Source: CADEER01 sp965216585 (GTDB lineage: Bacteria; Desulfobacterota; Binatia; HRBIN30; CADEER01). From it: a DNA stretch of 64,000 bases. Shown in pieces: positions 52,559 to 60,878 of this stretch (position 1 is its first letter; each line of letters begins with the position of its first letter). The notes beneath the pieces were generated by a model, which worked only from the letters and a program-made list of their open reading frames with translations, made no database searches and had not been told where the DNA came from. A program made the position numbers and the translations under genes. The stretch is taken from positions 124,001 through 188,000 of the forward strand of contig CBDCGC010000003.1 of NCBI GenBank assembly GCA_965216585.1, in the 5' to 3' direction.

Positions 52559-55018
52559 TCAACTGGCAGCCCGCAAGCGGCGCAGTTTTTCACCGGCAAC
52601 GCGACGTCCGTCGTCGTCGCCGATGTCTTCATAGAGCGCCAACGCCTGGCGATAGGTTTCGGCGGCGCTCTCCGACCGTTTGAGTGAAACCGCCAGATCG
52701 CCAACGCTGATCAACAGGCGCGCGCGCACCTGCGGATCCGCCGCGTTCTTGGCGACCCGCGACACTTCCGCCAGTTGCGCCTGCGCCACGGACTCGCGAC
52801 CGCTCTCGTGTGCCAACAGCGCGCGCTCGCGCAGAGCCGCCATCTGGCCGCCCGGATCGTCGGCCCGCCGGTAGAGATCCTCGGCCTGCCGATAGTGCTC
52901 CTCTGCCTTGTCGCGCTTGCCCTGGCGGCGCGCGAGGTGCCCCAGGCCGAGGTGCGCATGCGCCTGCCCAGCGGCGTCACGACTCTCCTGGTAGATCTGC
53001 AAGCTGCGCCGGAAGGCATTGCGCGCCTGGCGTTGATTGCCGTGCGCCGATTGCACGGCTGCGTAGCGGAGCGCCGCCAACGCCTCGCCGTCGCGATCGC
53101 CGACCGAGGCATAGAGCCGCTTCGACTGGCGGAAGGCGGCCGCCGCTTCCTCATAGCGCTCGCTGGCCTCGTCGAGAGTTCCCATATGCAATAGCGCCGC
53201 CGCCTGACCGGCGACGTCGCCGATCTCACGGTACATTGCAAAGGCGTGGTAGTAGCTGCCATAGGCCCGGCGGCGGCGGCCGAGTCGCGCATCGATCTCG
53301 CCCATCGCCAGCAGCGTACCGACTTGTCCCTGCGTATCCTGCATCGACTGGTAGGTGTTGTGCGCCTGCTCGTACCAGTCGAACGCATCTGCCAGCTTCC
53401 GGTTGTCGCGATCGATGGCCGCAAGCGCCAACAGCGTCGTCACCTCTCCTTCCTTGTTGCCATCATCGGCATGGTATTCGAGCAGCTTCAAATGCGCCTT
53501 GCGCAACTTTGCCGCGTCGTCCGAACGCGAAGCGAGGGCGACGATCTGCTCGAGCAGCTCGCGCTCGCGCTCGCGATCCTTTCCCCGCACCTCGTCGTAC
53601 AAGCGTTCGGTCACCAGTAGTCGATCGCCGATCCGGCCGTGCTTCTCCTCGAGCACCAACAGTTCTTCGAGGACGCGCAGTCGATTCACCTTGTCCTTGC
53701 TGTGTTGCGACAGCGTGTACGACTCCTCGAAGGCTTTGCGGGCTGCGTCGAAGTCGCTCCGCTCGATCGCTGCGCGCGCATCCTGAAGCCACTTCACAGC
53801 CGCCGAACGCGTAACCTTGACCGCCGCCAACTCGATCTCAGCCGGGTTGGCCTGTGGCTCCTGCGTCGCGCTGTTGATGTCGAGAGCGGCCACCAGCGAG
53901 CGACCGACCTCGTGGAAAATGGCGCCGATGCCGATCCCCAGCGCCAGCAGAATCACCGGCGCCGAGATGCCGATCTGCCGTGCCCCGAGGATCGCAACGA
54001 CGGCGCCGAGCACACCCAGCGTCACCTGCAGCACGACTCCAAGCGAGACCAGCTTGCTCAGCGCTTCGACGATCGACGGAATCAGCGTCGAGCCGGAGAA
54101 CATCTTGGGCAGAAACAGCACCAGGGCACCGGCCAGCAAGAGGCCGATGCCGATCCACATCGTCCACGACGTGTCGTGACCACCCCTGGGAGTGGGCGGC
54201 GCCGGCGCAACCGCTGGACCGGGTCGCGCGGCGCGTTCCGCCTTGCGCGACGGCGCTGCCGGCGCCGGTGCCTCGACCTCGCCCTGCTCGCCGGTGATCA
54301 GCGTGCGCTCGCGAACGCAGATCTTCTGCATCAACACCGGCGGATAGCGGCGCGAATCGGTGACTCGATTGGGTAGCGGCGCCTGGCCCCCGTCCGCCTC
54401 GGCGGGAACGTGCTCGGCGAAGAGACTCGCGGCCAGACCGTATTGCTCACCAGCCGCCTCCGGATCTTCGGCCGAAGAAAGAACGGCCAGGCGAAAGGCG
54501 GTGTGCGCCTGCCCGAGGGTGTCGTCGAGATTGGCAAAGAGATCACCGGCCGCTTGATAGCAACCGAGCGCACCTTCACCGTCGCCCATCGCGTAGAGCG
54601 CATCGCCCTCGCTGAGAGCGGCGTCCGCTTCCTTCTCCGGCGCTACCAGGCGTTGAAAGAGATCGCGGGCATCGTGAAAATAGCCAGCCGCCGTTTCGGC
54701 GCGCGACTGCCGCGCCTCCATGTTGCCCAGCGTCAGCAACAGGTTGGCGGCGCCCTCGGAATTGCCGGTGAGCTGGTACAGATAGCGAGCACGCGAGTAC
54801 GACTCGCGCGCTTCATCGCCCAAGCCAGCCGCCCGCTGGAGGTCGCCCATGCGGCGCAGCGCCGAGGCTTCGGCAACCTGATCACTCTCTTCCTCGGCTT
54901 GGCGTCGTTCCGCCTCGATCTGCTCGAGGCGATCGCCAAGCTCCTGCGAGCGTGGCGACTTGCCAGTCGCTGCCGCCGAGTCGGTGTCAGCCGCCCGCTC
55001 GGAACCGTCTCGAGCCAT
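52559..55018 (-). CDS. TPR protein with membrane segment in the middle
   Basis: 819 residues, with GGAGGT before the ATG. An N-terminal block of TPRs (about 20-200: ALRRMGDLQRAAGLGDEARE, AANLLLTLGNMEARQ), a Pro/Ala linker, three hydrophobic helices at about 285-385 (MWIGIGLLLAGALVLFLP; LGVVLQVTLGVLGAVVAIL; VILLALGIGIGAIF), then a long C-terminal TPR superhelix (about 410-810). No signal peptide, so the N-terminal TPRs may be cytosolic and the three helices would place the C-terminal TPRs on the other side. Likely a scaffold passing envelope information to the kinase-ATPase encoded two genes later; this is inference. Confidence 0.85.
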   Translation of the reverse strand: MARDGSERAADTDSAAATGKSPRSQELGDRLEQIEAERRQAEEESDQVAEASALRRMGDLQRAAGLGDEARESYSRARYLYQLTGNSEGAANLLLTLGNMEARQSRAETAAGYFHDARDLFQRLVAPEKEADAALSEGDALYAMGDGEGALGCYQAAGDLFANLDDTLGQAHTAFRLAVLSSAEDPEAAGEQYGLAASLFAEHVPAEADGGQAPLPNRVTDSRRYPPVLMQKICVRERTLITGEQGEVEAPAPAAPSRKAERAARPGPAVAPAPPTPRGGHDTSWTMWIGIGLLLAGALVLFLPKMFSGSTLIPSIVEALSKLVSLGVVLQVTLGVLGAVVAILGARQIGISAPVILLALGIGIGAIFHEVGRSLVAALDINSATQEPQANPAEIELAAVKVTRSAAVKWLQDARAAIERSDFDAARKAFEESYTLSQHSKDKVNRLRVLEELLVLEEKHGRIGDRLLVTERLYDEVRGKDRERERELLEQIVALASRSDDAAKLRKAHLKLLEYHADDGNKEGEVTTLLALAAIDRDNRKLADAFDWYEQAHNTYQSMQDTQGQVGTLLAMGEIDARLGRRRRAYGSYYHAFAMYREIGDVAGQAAALLHMGTLDEASERYEEAAAAFRQSKRLYASVGDRDGEALAALRYAAVQSAHGNQRQARNAFRRSLQIYQESRDAAGQAHAHLGLGHLARRQGKRDKAEEHYRQAEDLYRRADDPGGQMAALRERALLAHESGRESVAQAQLAEVSRVAKNAADPQVRARLLISVGDLAVSLKRSESAAETYRQALALYEDIGDDDGRRVAGEKLRRLRAAS

Positions 55019-55584
55019 CGCAGACGCACCTCCAGCCGGCCGGCTAGAAGTCCTCCCGAAACGACGACCGGCCAGCCGCGCCGCGCTCTGGCGACGAAAC
55101 CCGGCGTTGGCGGCAGTGGTCGCAGATGAATGGCGATTTGCGGTGGATGTCCATTTATCGGTCAGCAGGTCGCGATGCGATGCTCGCTTCCCGAATTAAA
55201 ACATATTTCGATCGAGCATGCGCTGGCGCAATTCCCCGCCGCCCTCGGCGACCATCCGACGCCGGCTGCCCGGGGCCGGATCCGATGTTCGATCCACCAT
55301 CATTCGACACTTTCAGCATTCCCCCCAAGCTCCTGATTTCCTGGGGAACTTCACCATGACAACGACACTTCGGGAAACCCCCGAAAACGGCCCCTGGCGA
55401 GCCGCGAGAGTAGCGACCGGCCGCTTCGCTGTCCATCACCAATTGCCGCCACACGCCAGGCAATTGCAGCGCAACCTTCGCGGCGCCGGCAGTGCCCTCA
55501 ACAGAACGGGGCTCATCTTGAAAACGGCGAGATCCTGGGCCACATTGCCGCTATTCGCGAGGCAGGTTGAGGAGGGCCGGAATC
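55019..55584. other. 566-base intergenic region, no gene seen
   Basis: Between the divergent TPR and small membrane protein genes. It is less GC-rich than its surroundings, with an AT-rich patch near 55190-55215. One frame is open across much of it, but it runs into the next gene out of frame and has no ribosome site. A small TTCGGG/CCCGAA hairpin lies near 55375. Nothing else supported. Confidence 0.5.
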
Positions 55585-55827
55585 ATGAGCACGAGTGTCG
55601 AGAACGCACCGATCAACTCAGCGACGGAAGAGATGAAAGACAAGTCGCGTTACCTGGCGCGCATCGTGGGAATCGGTGTCATCGCTGGCTTGATCAGCGG
55701 CTTTCTCGTCGCGATCTGGATCGCCGGCTCGCAGTGGACCGGGACGATGATCGCGACTTCTCTATCGGTCATGGGCGCCGCGGCAACGATCGGCGGTCTG
55801 CTCGCCGCAAACTTCGCACCCGAGTAG
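55585..55827 (+). CDS. Small two-helix membrane protein
   Basis: 80 residues from ATG 55585, with GAGGAGG about 10 bases upstream. A polar N-terminus of 25 residues, then two hydrophobic helices (IVGIGVIAGLISGFLVAIWI and TSLSVMGAAATIGGLLAANF) joined by a short loop; a membrane hairpin. No family recognised. It converges on the histidine kinase gene with a 12-base gap. Confidence 0.75.
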   Translation: MSTSVENAPINSATEEMKDKSRYLARIVGIGVIAGLISGFLVAIWIAGSQWTGTMIATSLSVMGAAATIGGLLAANFAPE

Positions 55828-55839
55828 CCGTCTCTATCG

Positions 55840-57132
55840 CTAGCCGACCGGCACCAGGTCACCGGTTCTACGATCGATACCGGCGCTTGCCACGGCTGGC
55901 GGCGGCGCAAGCCGCAAGGTGATGGTCGTTCCCTCGCCGGGTTCGGATCGGCCGCTGACCGAACCTCCGTGCGCCTTGGCGATCTCCGAGGCGATGAACA
56001 ACCCCAGCCCGCTACCGGCGCCCGCCGCGCCATCGGCGACGTGTTTCTTACCCAAGCTGGCGAGAATCTCGGCCGGAATACCGCGCCCGGTGTCGCTGAC
56101 CGCGAGCTGCCAGCCGCCCTTGCTCGTGGCGTGCAGCGATACCGCAACCTTGCCCCGGCTCGGCGTGAAGTTGATCGCATTGCTCAACAGGTTCGACAAC
56201 GCCCGGCTGAGCTGTACCGAGTCGACCTCGGCAACGGCAGGAGTCGCCGGCAGAACGGCGTCGACCTCGATGCCTTTGATCTCGGCCGCCGTGCGCCACG
56301 GTACCAGCGTTTGTTCGACGACCCGGCGCAGGTCGGTCGCTTCCAGTCGCACCGGAAAGCTTCCCAGATCGATGCGCTCCGCATCGATCAGGTTGTTCGA
56401 CATGTTGAGCACCTGACGCGTGCTGGCGTGCATTCTCTGGACCAGGTTCGCCTGCTCTGCCGTGAGCTCGCCAGCGTCGCCCTCGAGCAATAGATCGGCC
56501 AGCGAGGCGACGACGCCGAGTGGGTTGCGCAAGTCGTGCGAAACCGTCGACAAGAGCTCCATGCGCATCGCCCGCTGCTCGGCCTGCTTTTTCTCTCGCT
56601 GCTCATCCCGCGCGTGCTGGACGAGATTGCCAAAGAACAACGCCACGGCAAAGAGAAAGGGAATGCGGACGATGTAGCCCTGGCGAATCAAATCACCGGC
56701 GTCGAGAAAACCGGACGCCGTGTAGATGTGGGCCGCCCCAATGAAGAGCGCCGCTCCGACGGCAAGTACGACTCCATCGGCGAGCGCGCTGAGAAAGAGC
56801 ACGACGAAGTAGAGGACGAAGAGCTCGCCGCTTGCTCCGCCGACCAGAGAGAGCGCGACGGCGACGGCGACGATGTCGAGCACGACAACCCCCCACTCCA
56901 ACCAGCCGCCCTTGGTCGCAGTACGCAGCAGTTGCGAAACGACGAGGTTGGAGCCCAGATACAAGGCGATGAAGATCGCAGCGCCAGGTGGCAGGTCAGC
57001 CAGTGGGTGGCTGAACAGCACCAGGTAGGCAATGGCAATGATCAGCACCCACCGCAGCAAGATCAAAACATCTGCTCGATTTCCTGAATGCACCACACCC
57101 ACACCGACATCCGCGTATTGGTTCGCTCCCAT
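55840..57132 (-). CDS. Membrane sensor histidine kinase
   Basis: 430 residues from ATG 57132, with AGGGGGA upstream; the open frame goes 36 codons farther. Five or six hydrophobic helices fill the first 185 residues without a large periplasmic loop, so it probably senses a membrane or small diffusible signal. H-box LLSTVSHDLRNPLG, N-box NLLSNAINF, G1 DTGRGIP, G2 GSGLGLFI. No response regulator gene is next to it. Confidence 0.93.
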   Translation of the reverse strand: MGANQYADVGVGVVHSGNRADVLILLRWVLIIAIAYLVLFSHPLADLPPGAAIFIALYLGSNLVVSQLLRTATKGGWLEWGVVVLDIVAVAVALSLVGGASGELFVLYFVVLFLSALADGVVLAVGAALFIGAAHIYTASGFLDAGDLIRQGYIVRIPFLFAVALFFGNLVQHARDEQREKKQAEQRAMRMELLSTVSHDLRNPLGVVASLADLLLEGDAGELTAEQANLVQRMHASTRQVLNMSNNLIDAERIDLGSFPVRLEATDLRRVVEQTLVPWRTAAEIKGIEVDAVLPATPAVAEVDSVQLSRALSNLLSNAINFTPSRGKVAVSLHATSKGGWQLAVSDTGRGIPAEILASLGKKHVADGAAGAGSGLGLFIASEIAKAHGGSVSGRSEPGEGTTITLRLAPPPAVASAGIDRRTGDLVPVG

Positions 57133-57433
57133 AGTCCCCCTGCCTCGTTCGTCATGGCTCCCGGTCCCGAGAAGTGCGCATATCGTGCCAATCTCCGCGG
57201 AACCACCACTCCGTTCGACTGTGTTCGCACGACCGCTCATTCAACAAAACCGCGGTCCGACACCGCTGCACCGGCAGCCGCCAGACCCTTGATTCAACGA
57301 CGTCTCCTCCAGACTGTCACATCGTTGCCGCTGCGTCCAAATAGTGTCGGATCGAGCCGCAGGAGCCAGGTCAACCCGCAAAAACGAGGCAGCAAATCGC
57401 CGCTGACCGCAACCAAAGAGGGGGTTCGGTGAA
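57133..57433. other. Intergenic region between divergent genes
   Basis: Between the histidine kinase start and the promoter before the LolA-like gene. No gene, repeat or clear hairpin seen. Confidence 0.5.
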
Positions 57434-57461
57434 TTTGCGGACACTGTCGCGCTCCTATATT
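57434..57461 (+). promoter_or_regulatory. Candidate promoter for the LolA-like gene
   Basis: TTTGCG (57434-57439), a 16-base spacer, and TATATT (57456-57461) followed by a T-run, 75 bases before the ATG. The -10 box stands out in GC-rich DNA; the -35 is weak. Confidence 0.35.
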
Positions 57462-57536
57462 TTTCCGTTGTCGAGATCACGCGATTCCGGGGAAGGCCTC
57501 GGATCTCGCCCGCCTCAGCGAAGGAGAAGCCCAGCC

Positions 57537-58307
57537 ATGCCAAGAGCACTTTTCACCGCCACGTTCCTGACGGTCGCCTGCTTCGGATTCGTCGCCACCT
57601 CGGCCTCGGCCGATTCCGAAATCGATGCCCGTGCCTTGGTGCAAAAGGTGATCGACGGTCTGCCCAAAGATTCCTTCGAGGCCAAGATGACGGTGTCCTC
57701 GGCCGATTTCGAGCCGCGTGAGCTGCGCATGGTGCGCCGCTATGTCGAAGGCGCGCACGGGACTTATCTCGAAGTCTTCTCGCCCGACGAGCTCGAGGGC
57801 ATCCGTTTCCTCTTCCTCGAAAAGCGCGACGAGCCCAACCAGCAGTTCATCAAGGTCAAGGCCAGCCGCACCGCGATCCAGGTATCCGAAGAGGTGCGAC
57901 GCCAGCCCTTTCTCGGCTCCTCGTTCTACGTCTCCGATCTGGTCATGCCGAACCTCGACGCCTACACCTTCAAGTACGTCGGCAAAGACGTCATCGAGGA
58001 CCGCACCGTGACACTGGTCGAAATGACGCCGAAGGACCCAGACGCCGACATCTACGGCAAGACCGTCTCGGCCCTCGATCCAACCGACAATCTAGTGCTG
58101 CGCCGCGAGTACTTCGACAAGGACGGCGAGAAGATCAAGGTTTGGACGGTCGACAAGATCGACAAGATCAAGGACGTGCTCAGCCCGATGGGACAAAAAA
58201 TGGTCGACCTGCGCACCGGCGAGCGCTCGCGACTCGACGTCAGCAAGGTCGATTTCGACGCCGAGGTCACCGACGCGATTTTCCAGCCCAAGTATCTGAT
58301 GCGCTGA
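57537..58307 (+). CDS. LolA-like outer membrane lipoprotein-sorting protein
   Basis: 256 residues, with AAGGAG upstream. Sec signal peptide ending about ASADS. The mature part is the LolA/LolB-like half-barrel with the pattern AKMTVSSADFEPRELRMVRRY, LEVFSPDELEGIRFLFLEKR, FLGSSFYVSDLVMPNLDAYT. This subgroup is the one often found with RND-type lipid exporters, where it carries lipid or lipoprotein across the periplasm. No exporter is next to it here. The gene overlaps the convergent M50-like gene by 41 bases. Confidence 0.88.
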   Translation: MPRALFTATFLTVACFGFVATSASADSEIDARALVQKVIDGLPKDSFEAKMTVSSADFEPRELRMVRRYVEGAHGTYLEVFSPDELEGIRFLFLEKRDEPNQQFIKVKASRTAIQVSEEVRRQPFLGSSFYVSDLVMPNLDAYTFKYVGKDVIEDRTVTLVEMTPKDPDADIYGKTVSALDPTDNLVLRREYFDKDGEKIKVWTVDKIDKIKDVLSPMGQKMVDLRTGERSRLDVSKVDFDAEVTDAIFQPKYLMR

Positions 58308-59013
58308 GCCGCTCGATGCCGAGAACAGCCGCCCAGCCGCTGCCTGCGGCGTAGACGGCGATCGCCAGCACCAGGCCAAGCGCCAGCGCCAGGGCGATGG
58401 CCAGCCAGTCGCTCCAGGTACCGCCCTGGCTGACCAATTGACCGGCGAGCTGGAATACGTCGTCGCTGCGCCAGCGCTCGACCGGCGGGCCGCCGAACCA
58501 GAACGCGACGCGCGACACGATGATCGATCCCATCTCGTAGAAATCTCCGGGTACGGAAATGAACGGCGCAAAGGCAAGCGGGATGGCGCTGCCGAAAGCC
58601 AGCGCGCATCGCCACCCTTTGATGGTCGCGGCATAGCGCAACAGCGGCACGCCGATGAGGATCGTCAACACGAAAGGTGCGACGTCGGTCGCCAGATAGA
58701 TCCAGTCGCTGCCGTGGGTGTCGAAGCCGGTGAGCTGGCCGGCGTAATCGGAGCCAACGGCGACGAAGGGAAAGATCTGCCGCAACCAAGCAGCGCCGTA
58801 GACGGCGTCGATCTCCAGACGCGTCACCTCGCCGCCGCTGGCCAAGCAGCCGAATGCGTGCGCGAGCTCGTGGACCGGCACGTAGATCCACCAGGAAACG
58901 GCCGCCGCGAGGAGGACTAAAACGAGCGTCCGCCATGTCCCATGCGGCAGCAGCACCGACAGCCCGGCGAGATAGTCATCCAGCGGAGCACGCATCAATC
59001 GAACGAAGTCCAT
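58267..59013 (-). CDS. M50-like membrane metalloprotease-type protein
   Basis: 248 residues. A hydrophobic N-terminus with VPVHELAHAFGC: the HExxH motif sits at the end of a membrane helix as in site-2-protease/M50 proteins, usually giving two zinc ligands. Four more hydrophobic helices follow. The third M50 ligand motif (NxxPxxxxDG) was not found, so it may be an inactive relative. The coding end overlaps the end of the LolA-like gene on the other strand by 41 bases. Confidence 0.75.
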   Translation of the reverse strand: MDFVRLMRAPLDDYLAGLSVLLPHGTWRTLVLVLLAAAVSWWIYVPVHELAHAFGCLASGGEVTRLEIDAVYGAAWLRQIFPFVAVGSDYAGQLTGFDTHGSDWIYLATDVAPFVLTILIGVPLLRYAATIKGWRCALAFGSAIPLAFAPFISVPGDFYEMGSIIVSRVAFWFGGPPVERWRSDDVFQLAGQLVSQGGTWSDWLAIALALALGLVLAIAVYAAGSGWAAVLGIERLSASDTWAGKSRR

Positions 59014-59127
59014 TGCACAAATGGCTTTCTGTCTGCGCCGCTACACTTGCCCTCGGTCTTTTCCACTGGACCAACGATCATGGCTTCCAATAGACTAGCC
59101 ACAATCGGGGAACCAGGGGAGGTATTC

Positions 59128-60861
59128 ATGTCGTCATCGATCGGGCGCTTCAGGCGCTTTGCCAGCACTCTCGTACTTGCCATCGCCGTGCCGCTCACGA
59201 CGGCGCTGGCAGCGGACATCAGCCTGCAGCCTTTTGCCTCGGGCCTCTCGTCTCCGGTCGCCATCGCCTATGCACCGGGTGAGGATCGATTGTACGTCGC
59301 CGAACAGGGCGGGCTCATCCGCATCGTCGAGTCCGACGGCACGGTCCTGCCGGCCCCCTTTCTCGACCTCACCTCCTCGATCACCTGCTGCGGCGAGCGT
59401 GGACTGCTCGGCCTGGCCTTCCACCCGAACCACGCCGGCAACGACTATCTCTACGTCAACTACACCGACCTCTCGGGCGACACCGTCGTCTCGCGCTTCA
59501 CGCGCGACAGCTCCAACACCGCCGACCCCATGAGTGAGTCGATCGTCATTACCATCACGCAGACCTTTGGCAATCACAACGCCGGCGACCTCGCCTTCGG
59601 CCCCAACGACGGCTACCTCTACATTCCCATGGGCGACGGCGGCTCCGGCTGCGATCCCAACGACGCCGGCCAGGCGCCCGACGACTTCCTCGGCGACATC
59701 CTGCGACTCGACGTCGACGGCGGCGCGCCGTACGCGATTCCGCCGACCAATCCCTTCGTCGGCAATCCCTCGATCTCCGACGAGGTGTGGGCTTACGGCC
59801 TGCGCAATCCGTGGCGCTTCTCGTTCGACCGCGCCACCGGCGACATGTTCATCGGCGACGTCGGTCAAAACTCCTGGGAAGAGGTCGACTACCAACCGGC
59901 CGCCAGCAGCGGCGGTGAAAACTACGGTTGGGACTGCTTCGAGGGCACGCACGACGCTTCCAACCCGCCGCCCGACGGCAGCAACTGCTCGGTCTCCACC
60001 GCCTGCCCACCCGCCGCGCACGTGCCGCCGGTGTATGAGTTCGCAGATGGCTGCAGCGTCGTCGGCGGCTACGTCTACCGCGGTGTCGCGGAACCCAGCC
60101 TGACCGGCCACTACATCTTCGCCGACTACTGCTCCGGCATCCTACGCGGCCTCGAGCCGGACGGCATGGGCGGATTCACGGTGACGACCTTCACTCCGAC
60201 GCTTCCCGGCTTCTCCGCCTCGACCTTCGGCGAAAACGACGACGGCGAGCTTTTCATCGCCACCTTGAGTGGCAGCATCTTTCGCGTCGCCGAGGTGACA
60301 CCGCCGCCGGCCTGCCCGGCCGCACCGGTTGCCGGCTGTCTGAGCGCCGGTAAGGGCTTCCTCAAGATCCTCGACAAGGATGCCAGCGGCGCCAGCGCCA
60401 AGGACAAGGTAATCGCCAAATGGCTGAAGGGACCGGCGACGACGCAGAGCAATCTCGGCACGCCGCTGACCTCGACGAGCTACGCCTACTGCCTCTACGC
60501 CGGCACCTCAGAAACCCTGATCGCCTCGGCCGGCATCCCGGCCGGCGGCGTCTGCAACGGCAAGCCGTGCTGGAAGGCCCTGTCGACCAAGGGCTACAAG
60601 TACCGCGATACGCTGCTAAGTAACGACGGCGCTCTCTTGCTCAAGCTCATCGCCGGCGACGCCGGCAAGTCCAAGATCATCTTCAAGGCCAAGGGAGCCA
60701 ATCTCGACCTCACCGCCGGCACCCTGCCGCTCGATACCGCCGCCGACATCATCGTTCAGTTCACCGGCACCGACGCGCCCGAGTGTTGGGAGATGCGCTT
60801 CGCGCCGGGCGACGTCAAGAAGAACGAAGCCATCTTCTTCAAATCGAGAAGTGGACCGTAG
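59128..60861 (+). CDS. PQQ-dependent sugar dehydrogenase-like protein with extra C-terminal domain
   Basis: 577 residues, with GGGGAGG upstream. Sec signal ending LAAD. The beta-propeller (about 30-395) is of the soluble glucose/aldose dehydrogenase (Yli/GSDH) type: GLSSPVAIAYAPGEDRLYVA, GLLGLAFHPN, GNHNAGDLAFGPNDGYLYI, YGLRNPWRFSFDRATGD, DVGQNSWEEVD, ending ELFIATLSGSIFRV. It oxidises sugars in the periplasm with PQQ. The last 170 residues form a separate Cys-containing domain (CPAAPVAGCLSAGKG, CNGKPCWKALSTKGYKYRD, CWEMRF) that I do not recognise as a named family. An ATG upstream in frame has no signal. Confidence 0.9.
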   Translation: MSSSIGRFRRFASTLVLAIAVPLTTALAADISLQPFASGLSSPVAIAYAPGEDRLYVAEQGGLIRIVESDGTVLPAPFLDLTSSITCCGERGLLGLAFHPNHAGNDYLYVNYTDLSGDTVVSRFTRDSSNTADPMSESIVITITQTFGNHNAGDLAFGPNDGYLYIPMGDGGSGCDPNDAGQAPDDFLGDILRLDVDGGAPYAIPPTNPFVGNPSISDEVWAYGLRNPWRFSFDRATGDMFIGDVGQNSWEEVDYQPAASSGGENYGWDCFEGTHDASNPPPDGSNCSVSTACPPAAHVPPVYEFADGCSVVGGYVYRGVAEPSLTGHYIFADYCSGILRGLEPDGMGGFTVTTFTPTLPGFSASTFGENDDGELFIATLSGSIFRVAEVTPPPACPAAPVAGCLSAGKGFLKILDKDASGASAKDKVIAKWLKGPATTQSNLGTPLTSTSYAYCLYAGTSETLIASAGIPAGGVCNGKPCWKALSTKGYKYRDTLLSNDGALLLKLIAGDAGKSKIIFKAKGANLDLTAGTLPLDTAADIIVQFTGTDAPECWEMRFAPGDVKKNEAIFFKSRSGP

Positions 60862-60878
60862 GAAGCGGTTGGCCCGAG

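Noticed and set aside
55218..55922. 234-codon open frame across the intergenic region
   Set aside because: It continues out of frame through the small membrane protein gene, which has a better start signal and clear helices.
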